Notes: generated from the letters alone by a model not told the origin. A DNA stretch of 64,000 nucleotides from Cornus controversa (GCA_026545225.1 CM048845.1:63203033-63267032), one strand, 5' to 3'. Counted from the stretch's first letter, positions 22,766 to 35,938 are shown. A program made the numbers and translations.

Positions 22766-23744
22766 TGTAGACATTAAAAAAATTGCATAATGGACCAAAA
22801 ATATAATTTAGGCTTATCTTCAGTTTAGCCCACTTTGGAATATGGCCCAATGAGTTGGATAACTCAAAGTCCAGACCTACCACAAGCAAATGGGTCATGG
22901 GTTGATCCAAAATTTCTAAGTCTAAGCCCACTTGAAAATGGGTCAAATGAATAATTATCATCAAAGATAATTATTATATTAATATTGGATAATTATCACA
23001 ATTATCATAAAATATAATTACAGGATAATTATCAGAAGAAAAGAGAGTTACAAGTCTACCCTTCCAGTGAGCTTATAAATAAAGGTTTAGGGGTGGGGGG
23101 AGAAGAGGGGAGAAGACTCTGACAGAATACTGAAGCTCTGCTAGACTCTACCTTCAATCAACACTTGAAGGTCTGAAGACATAAGTACATCCAACCCTCA
23201 AAGATTTGAAAAACAACAACAACAAGAAGCACATTTAAGGTTGTGTCATTCTTCCTCCATGATTGAACAAATTCAAAGAATCATCAATAAAACAGTTTCA
23301 GATCGAGCTTCTTCAGCCCTCGATCAAAAATTCTCACCAGCTTTCTTCAACAACAAACACTTAAAGAGGACTCTCAACTACTCGATTTAAGATCAAGCTC
23401 CAGTAGCCCTTGAAAACAAAAAAACCAGAAGACTCTCAGAGAAAGCTGAAACTCTACAGGATTCTTCATTCAAAATCCAAAGCTCCAAAACATCTATACC
23501 CTGAAGGAAAAGAACAACAAACACATCATCCACGTGCCGTTCTTCACCAAAGTTTTAATCCAATTTAAGTTCAAGCTCCAGCAGCCCTTCAATCCAGATC
23601 ATCAAGGAGATCAAATCAGAAAATTTTGTCTTTCTTTTGTAAAGATCCACAGAGATTTGTAACCCTTCTTCTTGAAATTAATATATTTCATATATTTGTC
23701 CACGTATTTTGATCTTATTCGTAGACTCAAAATTTGTGTGTACA
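22766..23744 (+). repeat. 3' LTR of element A
   Basis: Starts TGTAGACATT and ends GTGTGTACA, 979 bases. Its last 474 bases match the window's first 474. It contains a short TA-rich run before GAGCTTATAAATAAAGG (a TATA-like signal near 23071-23085). Confidence 0.82.
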
Positions 23745-24240
23745 ATTGTTACAATTGGACTTAGCCCTGATTTCTTGTCCTTATCTTCCTATTTTGTGCA
23801 GAATTGTTTCTTTCCTTTACCAATTATGTTTTCATTGTACTCTAGTTAGCTTGGAAGATAAGTTGTTGAGTCTTTGCCTTGTATTATGTCACGTATGCTT
23901 TCTTCCTTTTTTTGTTACGTGGACCGTGCCATGCATTATATTTGAATTTTCTCCTGTACAAGTGTCCCTTTCTTGTTGGTGGGAATTTTTTCCCTATACA
24001 ATAGGTTTAGCTATGAAATGAATTTTCATTCCAAGAGAATGATCATTCAAACCTTAAAAAATCCATATCAAATAAAGGAATGATTAGAATGGGCATTCTA
24101 TTCCATTCCATTCCTGTATACCAAATGCAACAAAAGTAGAGAAAACTACAAAACAATAAATAATTAACCAAAACAATCAGAAAAATAAATAAAATACCAG
24201 CAATTATAATTTTGAAAGTTATATTTACATAAAAATAAAT
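23745..24240. other. Spacer without recognised gene
   Basis: T-rich sequence (23745-24020), then an AT-rich stretch with ATTCTATTCCATTCCATTCC near 24095-24115, a phrase often seen at the ends of plant MITEs and hAT remnants. No paired end or TSD was found. Confidence 0.35.
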
Positions 24241-24750
24241 AAATTTCAGAATACTAATACAATCAAGCAATTAAAAAATTAAAAGAGAGACATAGAGCAA
24301 GAGGGAGAGGGAGAGGGAGAGGATCAAGCCTGAGACAAAGAAAAGAGAGACAGAGGTTCCAAAGAGAATGGTTAGGATTTGCAAAAAATATATTTATGTG
24401 AAAAACAAAATTTCAGAACACCAATCCAATCAATCAAATTTTTTTGAAAAAAGGCCCCACAAATTTGAGAACAACAAACCAAATATTAAACGCAAAGGAA
24501 TAATTAACTCAAGAATTTTTTTTTTTAAAAATCAAAAATTTGAGAGATAGAGGTTTCAAACTAAGGTTTAGGGTTTTCAAAAATTAAATTTATATAAAAT
24601 ACCAAATTTCATAACAACAATACAATCAAGCAATTTTTTTAAAAAATATAAAAGAAGAGAGAGACATAGGTTTTAGACAAAGGTTTAGGTTTCACACTAA
24701 AAAGAGAGACAGAAGTTTTCACGTAGTTGGAAGTCAAGAGTGAGAGAGGA
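24241..24750. repeat. Degenerate tandem repeat, unit about 170-200 bp
   Basis: Three related units, each with AAATTTCAgaAc.aC.AATcCAATCAA followed by a T- or A-run and a GAGAGAcA-rich part. The copies begin near 24241, 24410 and 24597. Confidence 0.6.
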
Positions 24751-24774
24751 AAAAGAAATTGAAAAAAAATATGA

Positions 24775-25110
24775 TTGAAAAGGTTATGTAGTTTGTTTAG
24801 GAATTTTGAAGGCTATATAATTTATGATTCTATATGAAACATGCTTTTGTAATTAAAAAAAATATAGTTGGAAAGGTTATGTAGTTTGTTTGAGAAATTA
24901 GGAGGCTATATAATAGGAAATGGTTGGGAAGGTTATGTAGTTTGTTTAGGAATTTAGAAGGCTATATAATTTATGATTCTATATAAAAAGCTTTTGTAAT
25001 TAAAAAATTAAAAAAAAATATAGTTGGAAAGGTTATGTAGTTTGTTTGACAAGTTAGGAAGAATTATATATTCTATACAAAATGGACTGAAAAGATTATG
25101 TTGTTTATTT
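24775..25110. repeat. Tandem repeat with TGGAAAGGTTATGTAGTTTG units
   Basis: Four to five copies of GGAAAGGTTATGTAGTTTGT followed by an AGGCTATATAATTTATGATT segment, spaced about 70-90 bases. Confidence 0.75.
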
Positions 25111-25166
25111 AGGTTATATCTCTATTTTTTTTTAAAATTAAAAATGTATTGACAATCGTAAAAGTC

Positions 25167-26811
25167 TTTTTTTTTTCTTTTTTGGTAATGTTAGTCAGTA
25201 TATAGATAGAAAAAAAAATTACAAACAAGCACCCAAGTAGGGAGCAACAAAAGTGTCAACAACTACAAACAAGTTATAAGTTACAAGTAACAACAATCTT
25301 GAGAACAAAGTAGCAGTAGTGATCAAAGGGAATTGCAGCAGCAGTAAGGCATCATTAGCTAATGAAGAGGTATTTTCATTTCAATTTAAGGGAATTTAGA
25401 TTAGTTCCCAATGGGAGGTTGTTTTGGTGGTTTCTTTGGAGGTCTAATTGAATAGCTAGAGAGATGCCATGCTGCTGCTACATTCCTGGCAGATCGACTA
25501 TCTTTGAAAGAATAACTAATGGGTCTTACCTTGCTAATTTCTTCTATGGACCTGAAAATAACCTATGCAAATGATGATCTGTCCTTGAAAATCCTGGAGT
25601 TTTTTTCTTTCCATATGAAGTAAACACATGTAGTTAAAATCAATCTACATAAGAGGTGTCTCAATGATTTGTCCCAATTACTTGCTACCCAATTGAGAAG
25701 TTCTGGCCATGTAGAAGAAGTACATTGGAAGCTACCAAGCATTTGGAAAGAGTTAGTTCCATATTTTTGAGGAGAATTTGCATTAAAAAGGAGATGGGTA
25801 TGTGACTCTGCTGTTGCAAGACAAATGCAACATGTAGTTGGCCCTATTTTTTTAGACATGCATGGTTTATCAGTTCTGGAGAGTCTACCAAGTGTAGCAA
25901 GCCATAGGATGAAGTTATGTTTAGGTATTTATGGTTGGGGCCAAATCAAATGTGAATAGTTTAATGGAGGAAGGGAAGGTGTGAAATGGTTTTAATTGTG
26001 AGAGGTAATAAGTATGTAGGGAAGTTGATCCAAAAGAATGAGTCATCTTGTGAGGTGTTGATTAGTGGGAGAAGGGTGATGTTTTTGAGTTCAGGTAGTA
26101 GTCTATGGAGACCTTGCGAAATTAACCATTGACCATCATTGATAAGTGAACCCATAGTGTTTCTCCCAATGGCAGTGCTCATGGTGTTGAAGTTTGATAC
26201 TTTGTTGACTAGAGGGCCACATTTAAGCCAAGAATCAAACCATAGGAAAGTAAAATTCCCATTTCCAATCTTCACAATGAATAGGGCTTGGACAAATGCC
26301 TAAGTTGAAGAATCTTCCTTAGTGACCATGAGCAGTTAGAAAGATAATTGATTTCCCAGAAGTTCTTTGCTTTAGAATGACAAAGTGCAACCATTTGGCC
26401 TATAAGCTGTTTGGACTTCTAAATAGGTACCAAATATGTTTAATCATTGTTGCACTATTAAGTGATAACAATTTGGGCAATCTAAGACCTCCACATGCTT
26501 CAGGTAGGCAGATATTACACCATGCAACTTTGCAATATTTCTTGGAAATTTCAGAATGTGAACACAAAATTTTTCTAAAAAGAGAGCTGACAAGTGAGAT
26601 CACTTTCTTAGGAAAAATGAAGACATTCATCCAGTAGAGTTGCCTGCTGTAAAGGATTGATTTGCAGAGTTGGAGTTTTCTGGATATAGGAGAGGTTTTT
26701 GCTTGTCCAATGTGTGATTCTGTTGGAGATCTTCTTAACTAAGATATTATAATAAGTTGAAGTGAGTGCTGAAGAAATTAGGGGAACTCCAAGATAATTG
26801 AATGACAACTA
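25167..26811 (-). mobile_element. LINE (L1-type), 3' part
   Basis: Minus-strand pieces read in order: FNYLGVPLISS (end of the reverse transcriptase region, 26750-26808), CLPEACGGLRLPKLLSLNSA (near 26480-26540), KIGNGNFTFLWFDSWL..GPL (26220-26275), and a zinc-type domain at the ORF2 C terminus (CCICLATAESHTHLLF, then VYFIWKEKNSRIF, 25563-25859). The 3' end is marked by ATACTGACTAACATTACC followed by a poly-A tail read on the minus strand (plus-strand T run 25167-25183). There are frameshifts between the pieces, so it is inactive. The 5' part is 38433 to about 39430, separated by Copia C2. Confidence 0.82.
26807..26811. repeat. Target-site duplication of Copia C2, left copy
   Basis: AACTA here against AACTC at 38433-38437: four of five bases shared, and both sit exactly at the TG...CA ends of the element. 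Confidence 0.6.
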
Positions 26812-28215
26812 TGTGAGTTACGTAGTGCAGAAATGGTTCAGTTAATTTAGACTGATATGTTAATCCTTAGATTTAGAGGGGGGTGAATAGGTCTTTTTAC
26901 CCAATTTTTAAGATTAATTAATTTCCCACAATGATTATAAAATAGGCATCCAAACCAATCATAAAATAAATAAAGTAAGAAAAGTTAAGAAATGACACCA
27001 ATAATTTTATGTAGAAACCCTAGGCAGGGAAAAACCACAGGGGTGAGGCTGAAAACCCTAGAGAAACTAATTCACTATCTTGAATCAAAGTACAACAAAC
27101 TCTGTCCCAGAATCACACCCACTTCGCTCTGACAAGAACGTCGATGCGGAACACCTCAGGCTTACAATCGTTACTCCCTCGTCTAACTGCTGCAAATTCC
27201 CAACTAATGTCTCAATTTTTCCAGAAGGGTAGCAGAAAGAACACAAATACTCTACGAGTATTTTGTTCCCTTCGTAGTGATCGTTTCTCCTCCTCATCAG
27301 ATAAAATCAAGTAGTATCAAGGAACCACCTATGCTGCTCTGGCCAAACTGTGTAGAGTGATGATGTCTTTGAGAATTCGGTTGATCACACTGTGAAGGGC
27401 ATCACAACTTAAACACTCCATGTGTGTGTACTCTAAAAAATATAAACAAAGAATTTAGGAAAAAAAATCCTTTGTAAGAAAAATATATCTCAATGTTTCT
27501 CTCTCTCTAAAATATGATTTTTTTTATTCCGTTGAAAGCTTAATGAGTGAGAAATCAAATGAGATTTTTATAGAAGTTAAAAACCCTAAATTTCCTTGAA
27601 AAATAAGTTTAAAACTAATAGGAAACAAGTCCCCATGTTTTTAGAAAGTTCCGGGTCAAAACTAGGTCAAAAAGGGACAAAAGAGCTTTATTTCAACGTA
27701 TCAGCCAAGTTGGACTGGTCCGGGCTTCACTTGGACCGGTCCATGCCCTATAACAATCTCATGTAGAGATACTGAGACCTTTTGGACCGGTCCAGCCTTC
27801 ACTTGGACTGGTCCAACTACGTTGATACTCAATTTGGAGAGCTTGAGAGCTCTTGGACGAGTCCGGAAAAGACTTGGACCGGTCCAACCTTAAAAAATAT
27901 GAAAATATGACTTTGAAACTATATTGTTCAAGACTGAAAAACATATTTTAAAAACCTATGTGTCCTCACTAACTTACTTTGGCTAAATGATGCTCAAGTC
28001 ATGATCAACAGTGTCCATGCTCACTTGTAGTCACTTGAATGCTTCAATCAAAGTCTTTGTTAAGGAACTTTCTAGATGAAGCATTGATGAAGAACACACT
28101 CCAACTCTCTGTCTTTAACTCCATGATCGATTACAAGAATATGAATGAAAGCTTACAACTTGATCAAACTTAGTCTTGACACCGAATATTTCTAATTACA
28201 AATTTATACGTCACA
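26812..28215 (-). repeat. 3' LTR of Copia C2
   Basis: Read on the minus strand it starts TGTGACGTATAAATTTG and ends ACGTAACTCACA, 1404 bases. The polypurine tract CCAAAGGGGGAGAT lies just upstream (28216-28230). It contains repeated GGACCGGTCC-type palindromes at 27710-27890. Confidence 0.82.
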
Positions 28216-29510
28216 ATCTCCCCCTTTGGTAATTTTGTGACAAAACCATCCTAGACAATATGTAATCTACCCCACAGCATAAAAGATAAATTAGAAGTTG
28301 TCAAGAACAAAAACAACACAGCTAAGCCAAACCAAGCATTCACTATGATCTTGTGCATGTGGCAAATATGAAGAACACCTATATTCAGCAAATTCGATTA
28401 ACTTGAATATTCTACAAAACAACACTCAAAATAACCTTCATGAAAACTTAATAAAGATAAATAAACATAAGCACTAATAAAGATAATTATGTAATGACAA
28501 TGCACACAAAATGCTCATGAAATGTACAATACTTATGCAATACTCTCCCTCAAACAATTAAACTCATCTCCCCCTTAATGATAAATGACTAGACAAAACT
28601 CACAAAATCTCTCCAATAAAGCTCTCAGATCTCTCACCCTTTTTGCCACAAATTGACAAAGGACTCGAAAGAAAATAAAAAAACTAAGGAAGCAAACAAG
28701 CATATAGAACTTGTATATGTAAACAATAGAAAATATTGACTCCACAAGACTATATGAACACAATAAACTAAAACCAAAGCTTAATCAATTAGTTTTACTC
28801 ACTTAATAAGTGTAGCAAAATCACCATAAATTTCTATAAGCCAAACTATTCCTTTTGTCAATCGTTTAGATTTTCAGACAATATTTTAATGACATTACAC
28901 TTACTAAGAAATCAAACAATCAACATGTGCACAAACTTTTAATTTTTTTATTTCCATTCCTCTCACATACATATTCAGTGGCTTTCACTCTTACACGTAG
29001 CCGGCTATTTTTTCAAAACAACTTTTGAAAAGATATCTCATTGTAAATTTATGTCGTAGTGATAGCTTCGAACAAATCCCGAAAGTAGTCTTTTTCCATA
29101 AGAATATGTTCAACAACAAATTTTCACATATTTTTTTCTTTTCTTTTCTAGCTGTTGAATTTTTTCACGCATCACTCTTTTTGGTCTTTAGCACAATATT
29201 GAACATTTAATTCCCAAGATAATGCTTTATCACAACAACATTATCTTTGACCAAAATAATGACATAAAAATAATTTAGTAAATGTACTCATCATGATTAA
29301 TCTACTAAATTTTCAATTCATAGTCATAGTGTTATACATATGTAATCTGTGTGTCATTAATTTCCTTGTATTCAACATATTCATTCTAACATGGTTTGCT
29401 TATATTCTTAAAAAAAAAAAAAAAAAACCTAAAACTACAAAGTTAAATGCATAATATAGACTCATAAGATAAATATGAAGTTCCTTTCTAGATTATGTCA
29501 AGTTATGCAA
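28216..29510 (-). other. 3' untranslated region of Copia C2
   Basis: No coding. 28970-29110 matches 11200-11340 of C1 in the opposite orientation, including a stem-like motif around TTCGGGAT...GTTCG and TAGCCGGCTA. A run of A at 29409-29427 is present. Confidence 0.6.
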
Positions 29511-29511
29511 T

Positions 29512-31130
29512 CTAATGAAGACAACAAATGCCTATAGATTTTCTAAGGCAATCAAACCTAGAAGTATCTAAAGGCTTTGTGAGAATGTCAAATAAATAAT
29601 GATCAATATGCACTTTCTCTAAAGACATGACATTTTGTTCAACTAATTTTTGAATAAAATGATGTCGAATGTCAATGTGTTTTGTCCTATAATGCAAAAC
29701 TGGATTCTTTTGAGATATTAATTGTACTATTGCTTTCACAAAAGATAAACATTGTACCTTGATCAATTCCATAATACAGTAGCATCTACTTCATCCAAAG
29801 AAATTGTTTGCAACAACTTCCAACAGCAATATACCCAGCCTCACAAGACGATAAAGAAACACAATTTTGCTTCTTACTGTACTACGAAACAAGATTAGTA
29901 CCAACATATAAATAACCACCTGAAGTACTTTTCCTACCATCCATATTATCAACCCAATCAGCATCAGTGTAACCTACAATATCATAGTTAGACTCTATAG
30001 AATAATGCAATCCATAATTTAAAGTATTATTGACATAACGAATGATGCGCTTGACTGCTATGATATATTATTTTCAAGGATCAGCTTGATACCTAGCACA
30101 TACTCCTACACTAAATGCAATGTCAGACCTACTAGCTGTCAAATATAACAAGCTACCAATCATACTCCTATACAATGAAGAATTAACTCTCTTAGAATTC
30201 GAGTTCCTCTCTGACTTAGAAGAAGTAATCATAGAAGTTTGCACACGTTTGGAACCTTCCAAACCAAACTTTTTGACTAACTCCTTTCCATACTTAGTTT
30301 AAGATATGAAAATTTCATCATCAAATTACTTCACCTGAAGTCCAAGAAAAAATGTTAGTTCACCAACCATGTTTATTTCAAAACTATTACTCGTATCTCT
30401 AGCAAATTCATGAACAAGGTTATAAGAGGTAGAACCAAAAACAATATCATCCACATAAATTTGAGTAACAATCAAATTATTTCCTTTCCTAATTAGGAAC
30501 AAAGTTTTATCAGCTCCTCCTCTCCTAAAGCCCTTATGCAACAAATAAGAAAAGTTTTTATACCATGCTCAAGAATCTTGTTTCAAACCATAGAGAGTCT
30601 TTTTTCAAATGGAAAACATGATCAGGATTATTTGGATCAACAAAGTCTTTAGGTTGAGTTACATATACTTCTTCTTACAAAATACCATTTAGAAAAGCAC
30701 TTTTAACATCCATTTGAAACAATTTAAATTTAAAGTGACATGCAAGAGTAAGAAGAAGACGAATAGACTCAAGTCTAGCAATTGGTGCAAAAGTTTCATC
30801 AAAATCAATTATTTCAACTTGAGTATATCCTCGTACAACTAACTTGGCTTTATTTCTTATCACAAGACCATTCTCATCAAGTGTATTTTTAAAAATTCAT
30901 TTAGTTCCTATGATGTTCATATCCTTAGGTTGAGGCACTAATTCTCAAACATCATTTTTCACAAATTGATTCAACTTTTCTTGCATAGCTAGAAGCCAAT
31001 TAGAACTTTGAAAAGCTTCATCAATGTTTTTAGGTTCAAACTGAGCTATATGACATGAGTGTCTTATGCTATCTTGGACTCTACTCCTAGTATTTCTCTC
31101 GTCCAATGACCCTATCACATTGGTCAATGG
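29512..31130 (-). pseudogene. Copia C2 reverse transcriptase and RNase H remnant
   Basis: Minus-strand pieces: KAKLVVRGYTQ, DETFAPIARLESIRLLL and LFQMDVKSAFLNG (30675-30863, reverse transcriptase), then GADKTLFLIRKGNNLIVTQI and YVDDIVFGST (catalytic YVDD box, about 30326-30544). Next come RSMIGSLLYLTASRSDIAF (30074-30262) and the RNase H end HYRTKHIDIRHHFI (29512-29772). All are standard Copia landmarks in the right order. Fossil. Confidence 0.85.
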
Positions 31131-31139
31131 ATGACTACT

Positions 31140-32013
31140 TCAAATCCTAGAATTGCCAGACATTGGGACTTCCTCATGTGGTGTAGGATTTTTTATAGGT
31201 GCATGTGTATTATCAACCACTTTTAAAATTTCATCACTACCTACATCCTCAATCTCTTCCTCACTTTCTTTCTCAACCTCTCTCACACTAGGTTCACTCT
31301 TAGGTAACCCTAAGGTATTTATCCCTTCTTCTTTCTCAAGTTGATCACATATCTTCCTAGGCCTTGAATCATCAATAACAACATTAATAGATTCCATTAC
31401 AACCTTAGTGCAACGATTAAACACCCTATAAGCTTGACTATTCAAAGCATACCCAAAATGTATCATTCATCACTTCTAGAGTTAAATTTTCTCAAATTCT
31501 CCATATCTCTAAGGATATAACATTTTACTTCCAAAAACTCTAAAGTGTTTAATGCTAGACGACTTACCATATCACAATTTATATGAAGTCTTTTCAGCTC
31601 TAGGCCTAAGGTACACTATGTTCAAAACATGACAAGCAGTACTAATAGATTCAGCCCAAAAGTGTTTAGTTAACTTACTCTCATTAATAATAGTACGTGT
31701 CATCTCTGCAATTATCCTATTCTTTCTTTCAACTATATCGTTCTGCTGAGGTGTTTTGGGTGCAGAAAATTCATGACATATGCCAAGACTATCACAATAC
31801 TCCATATAAGGTCTAGGTTCAAACTCACCTCCTCTATCACTCCTAACACGAGTTATTGCATATCTTTCTCATTATGAATCAATTCCAAAAGTCTAGATCT
31901 GACTTGATGCTTAAGTCTCTTGTGTGACACTCTAATTTTGTTACCTAATTGACATGGTCCACATACCTCGTTTATTGGCCTTTTCAATTTAGGCAAACTT
32001 AGAACTCGTTCAT
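31140..32013 (-). pseudogene. Copia C2 integrase remnant
   Basis: CGPCQLGNKIRVSH (pre-integrase zinc region, about 31930-31970), HEFSAPKTPQQN..VERKNR (integrase core, about 31700-31780), and YRVFNRCTKVVMESINVVID (31370-31430), which is typical of the SIRE lineage. Fossil. Confidence 0.82.
32009..32013. repeat. Target-site duplication TTCAT of solo LTR B2, left copy
   Basis: TTCAT occurs here and at 36358-36362, exactly outside the TG...CA ends of B2. Confidence 0.8.
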
Positions 32014-32359
32014 TGAAATACCCCCCACAAAATTTCGCGCATGAGATGGCCAGTCTCATACACAAAACCTGAGAGGTACACACAACTGGAAGCAACAAGT
32101 ATAGAGTACAACAGATAGAATGAAATAATAGTAAAATGGAATAGGAAAATCCCTCTGAATTAAAATAACTGCTAAACAAATAAATATGTGTCTAGTAATA
32201 CCATTTGGAGGTCCCGTAACCCAAGGACCCCTTAACCAAAATGAACAATAGTTTGCAACCCTAAATTAAAACCAATAACCAAAGTCTCCAAAAATTTCAT
32301 GGTTTAAATTCTTGAAGAAGAAGATAAATTCCTACCCTGAGACTAATAAGAATAGATGT

Positions 32360-32364
32360 CTGCC
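32360..32364. repeat. Target-site duplication CTGCC of the TRIM array, left copy
   Basis: CTGCC here and at 33550-33554. Copy B1 shows an uninterrupted site near 5695 (GACAGCTGCTACAACC). Confidence 0.8.
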
Positions 32365-33549
32365 TGTAGTAACCCTTGTGGACGGGTGTGAGTGGGCGGG
32401 TGCAAAGACAGACACTGGGCTGAGCTACCACACTTACAAGGTATAGGGTGCTCAATCCCATATCACCTGGGTGTGGAAAGGTGATGTGCTTATATGTAGT
32501 ATGTTCTTTTCAAATGGTATGAGGCCTTTGGGGGTAAAATCCAAGAGCAAAATCGTGCGGGCTCAGGCCTAAAGCGGACAATATCATGCCATGTGTTAGA
32601 GCGGGGTATTACAGTTGGTATCAGAGCCTGAACCTAGCCGAAAGTGTGCCGACGAGGACGTCAGGCCTCGTAGGGGGTGAATTGTAGTCATTCTTGTGGA
32701 CGAGTGTGAGTGGGCGGCTGGAAAAATAAACACTGGGCTGAGCTACCACACTGACAGGGTACAGGGTGTGGAAAAGGGGATGTGCTTATATGTAGTATGT
32801 TCTCTTCAAATGGTATAAGACCTTTTGGGGTAAAATCCAAGAGCAAAACCATGCGGGCTCAGGCCCAAAGCGGACAATATCATACCATGTGTCGGAGCAG
32901 GGTATTACAGTTGGTATCAGAGCCTGAACCCAGCCGAAAGTGTGTCGACGAGGACGTCGGGCCTCATAGGGGGGTGAATTATAGTAACCCTTATGGACGG
33001 GTGTGAGTGGGCGGGTGGAAAAATAGACACTAGGCTGAGCTATCATACTGATAGGGTACAGGGTGCTCAATCCCACATCGCCAAGGTGTACAAAAGGGGA
33101 TGTACTTATATGTAGTATGTTCTCTTCAAATGGTATGAGGCCTTTTGGGATAAAATCCAAGAGCAAAATCGTGCGGGTTCAGGCCCAAAGCGGACAATAT
33201 CATACCATGTGTTGGAGCGGGGTATTATAGTTAGTATCAGAGCCTGAACCCAGCTGGAAGTGTACCGACAAGGACGTCAGGCCTCGTACAGGGGTGGATT
33301 ATAGTAACCCTTGTGGACGGGTGTGAGTGGGATAGTGCGAAGACAGACACTAGGCTGAGTTACCACACTGACAGGGTATAGGGTGCTAAATTTCATATCA
33401 CCTGGGTGTGAAAAAGGGGATGTGCTTATATGTAATATGTTCTCTTCAAATGGTATGAGGCCTTTTGGAGTAAAACCTAAGAGCAAAATAGTGCAGGCTC
33501 AGGCCCAAAGCGGACAATATCAAACCATGTGTTGGAGCGGGATATTACA
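32365..33549 (+). mobile_element. Tandem TRIM array: four LTRs, three internal domains
   Basis: LTRs at 32365-32613, 32683-32909, 32980-33229 and 33300-33549, about 227-250 bases each, starting TGTAGTAACCC or a variant and ending GGGGTATTACA or a variant. Internal domains of about 69-70 bases (32614-32682, 32910-32979, 33230-33299) each begin GTTGGTATCAGAGCC (initiator-methionine tRNA primer site) and end in a G-rich run such as GTAGGGGGTGAAT (polypurine tract). No coding. One CTGCC target duplication surrounds the whole array, so it either inserted as a multimer or grew by unequal exchange after a single insertion. Confidence 0.88.
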
Positions 33550-33859
33550 CTGCCACAACCAACCTTAAAACTCTATCCTCGCGGTGGAACCTGCTTGGGA
33601 TCTGAAATAACAATAAAGTGGGTTAAACCCACGAGAAAGTTCTATCTACTACATCCCAATCAGAGAACCAATATACATACCCTCGGTATGAGGGACACAA
33701 GAGGAATACATATATATACATACAAGTCGTTCCTTATCCAGTTCATGTTTTTCAAAATAACAGTCATCCTTTACAATGTTCTATCAAAACCCTTATCATG
33801 CAAAAGTTAACACATTCTTTAAGTTCAATAAACATAAACATGTATAATATCAAGTTTAA

Positions 33860-34085
33860 GCAATCCTGACATGCCACCATTTTTGTCCTCGGATACCTTA
33901 ATAGGTATTGGCAATCCTAACATGCTCATGGCAATCATAGATGCCTCCTTTAACTTTAGATACCTTAATAGGTATTGGCAATCCTAACATGCCCAAGGCA
34001 ATCCTAACATACCACCTTTAACTTTAGACACCCTTATAGGTAATGGCAATCCTGACATTCTCATGACAATCCTTACATGCCTCCC
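33860..34085. repeat. Minisatellite inside LTR B2
   Basis: About three copies of the unit with GGTATTGGCAATCC and AATCCTAACATGCC, the shorter counterpart of the array at 6225-6650. Confidence 0.7.
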
Positions 34086-35938
34086 AACCAACTTACAACA
34101 TGAAATAAAATTAAGTGTATCATGATTTAATTTGCACAAAATCAAATGATTTAAAATTATCCAATATACAATCATCACCATAAGACAACTCGTTAACAAA
34201 TAAGTTAACACCAAGTATTTCATGGACAATCATAGTTTCAAAGGAAAAATACAATCAAGAAAATAAAATAGTACAATTATCCATTTTAGGAGCAAACACC
34301 CAACCAAAACCTCCAATGTATCTAAACCTTTGAGGGAGTCAAAACCTAACTCTAATCTAAGTGTTCGGGCCTATTATGCTCCTAAAACTATTTTTAATCA
34401 ATATTAAATTTTCTGAAACTTTTTAGAATTTAAAAAAAATATTTTTCTAGTAAAAGAAAATAGAACATAGTTTGAGGCATAATTTTACAACCGATACAAC
34501 CACGAGGAAAAATCATTTCCACTTAAAATTTAAAACCCCAAGTGTATTTTATCCCTATAAAGTTACCTGAATTTTTTTAGAATTTTCTGAAATTTCAAAA
34601 ATATTTTCTAAAATAAAAGAAGGTGAAAAACCAAAATTTGAGACACTTTAAAAATATATTTAAAAACAAGGGGAAATCATTTCGACATAAAATTTAAAAC
34701 CCTTAGAAAGTTGACATAAAATTTTGGGAATTTTTTGGAATTATAAAAGTATTTTTAAAAATTGATTTTTTAAATTTTCAAAAAAAAAATATCAAAATAG
34801 ATTGGAATGGGCCCATATTGGACCTAGAGGTGGGCCGCGGCAAGTGGGGACCAAAAACTATTTTTCAGGTGTTGACGCCGGCAGGATACACCGGCGGCGC
34901 GCGTAGGGGATGCACTGCCATTGGAGTTTCTTCTCCAAACGCGCCCCTATTGGGCTGTCTTTTTTCTAGCTGTGAATGGCCCTTTTTTCAGCCACTTTGC
35001 AGTCATCTCCGGCCAGTAAAAACCATGTTAAAGTATACCAACTTAGTCTCCTTGATCTAAGCTATCATTTGGTGCAAGAATTACCTTCATTTATGATCTA
35101 AATCAAAAATGCCCAAATCTTAGGTTCTAGGGTTCTTCGTTCAATTCTTACAAATTCAACCACATTCCTCCACAATTTACATCCTAACTCTAAAGGAAAA
35201 TTCACAGAGGGTAAGTGCACGTTTTATTCGAATCAAAATCAAACAAAACAGCATAAATTGTTCATATGCAATTTGCATTCTTGTAAACTTATATATATAT
35301 ATATATATATATATATTCTTGTAAACCTATACGTATATGTGTATATATATATACACATAATACCCCACAGTATAGGCTTCTCTGCAAAACAACCAAAATC
35401 ACCCACCAAGCATTCAACTATATATAAGCTATATATATTTAGCTATATATTCATATATCTCCAGCAGTGCAACTATATATAAGTGCATGTACCAAGCATT
35501 CATTTATATATAATTACATAGAATTTTCAACAGAAAACCACTAGCTTACTTACCCAATTATACACTTGCATAACACAAATAACAATGCAAACATTTAAAC
35601 TATGCATACAGGATCAAAGGGGAAGAGAAGAATCGAACTTGCCTTATTGTCGACCAAAGCTCATCCCTACGATTTTCTCCTTCTCTCTTACGTTTACTCC
35701 CTTGGTTTCTGTGCGTAAAGCAAATGGCAAAAACCATAATCTCCTATTTTCTTTTGTCTTAATTATTATTATTCTATTTTTTTCTAAAATCTAAATAAAC
35801 TAAAATTAAATAAAAGAAAATAAAAACAAAAAACCATAACCCCAAATAAAAACAAAAAATCATAACCCTGGCCCATCAACTTAAGCATACCCCAATCCCA
35901 ACCATTCCAGCCCAGATATTCCTCCCTAGCCCAATCTA

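Larger units (their letters stand above)
1..23744 (+). mobile_element. Gypsy-type LTR fossil A, gag-only, carrying nested insertions
   Basis: The outer element of the left block. Its first LTR is cut by the window edge (1-474) and its last LTR is 22766-23744; the two align by eye over their shared 474 bases with roughly one difference in ten. Its own internal sequence is 475-4726 and 22222-22765. Everything from 4727 to 22221 is a later insertion bounded by GGTCG on both sides. Only gag-like coding is seen, with no protease, reverse transcriptase or integrase, so it resembles gag-only non-autonomous Gypsy elements. It is broken, with many breaks, and several million years old at least, judging by the LTR difference (inference). 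The far-left TSD lies outside the window. Confidence 0.8.

Noticed and set aside
23745-25166. Possible exons 1 and 2 of the MYB paralogue
   Set aside because: I looked for the CGKSCRLRW and MGR.PCC signatures on the plus strand and found neither.
32786-33486. Minus-strand open frames of up to 126 codons in the TRIM array (and the like at 4934-5287)
   Set aside because: They are repeated in every TRIM unit, cross LTR and primer-binding sites and have no family motif. They are by-products of a non-coding repeat.
32365-33549. Cassandra-type TRIM with 5S rRNA sequence
   Set aside because: I found no 5S RNA internal promoter block in these LTRs.
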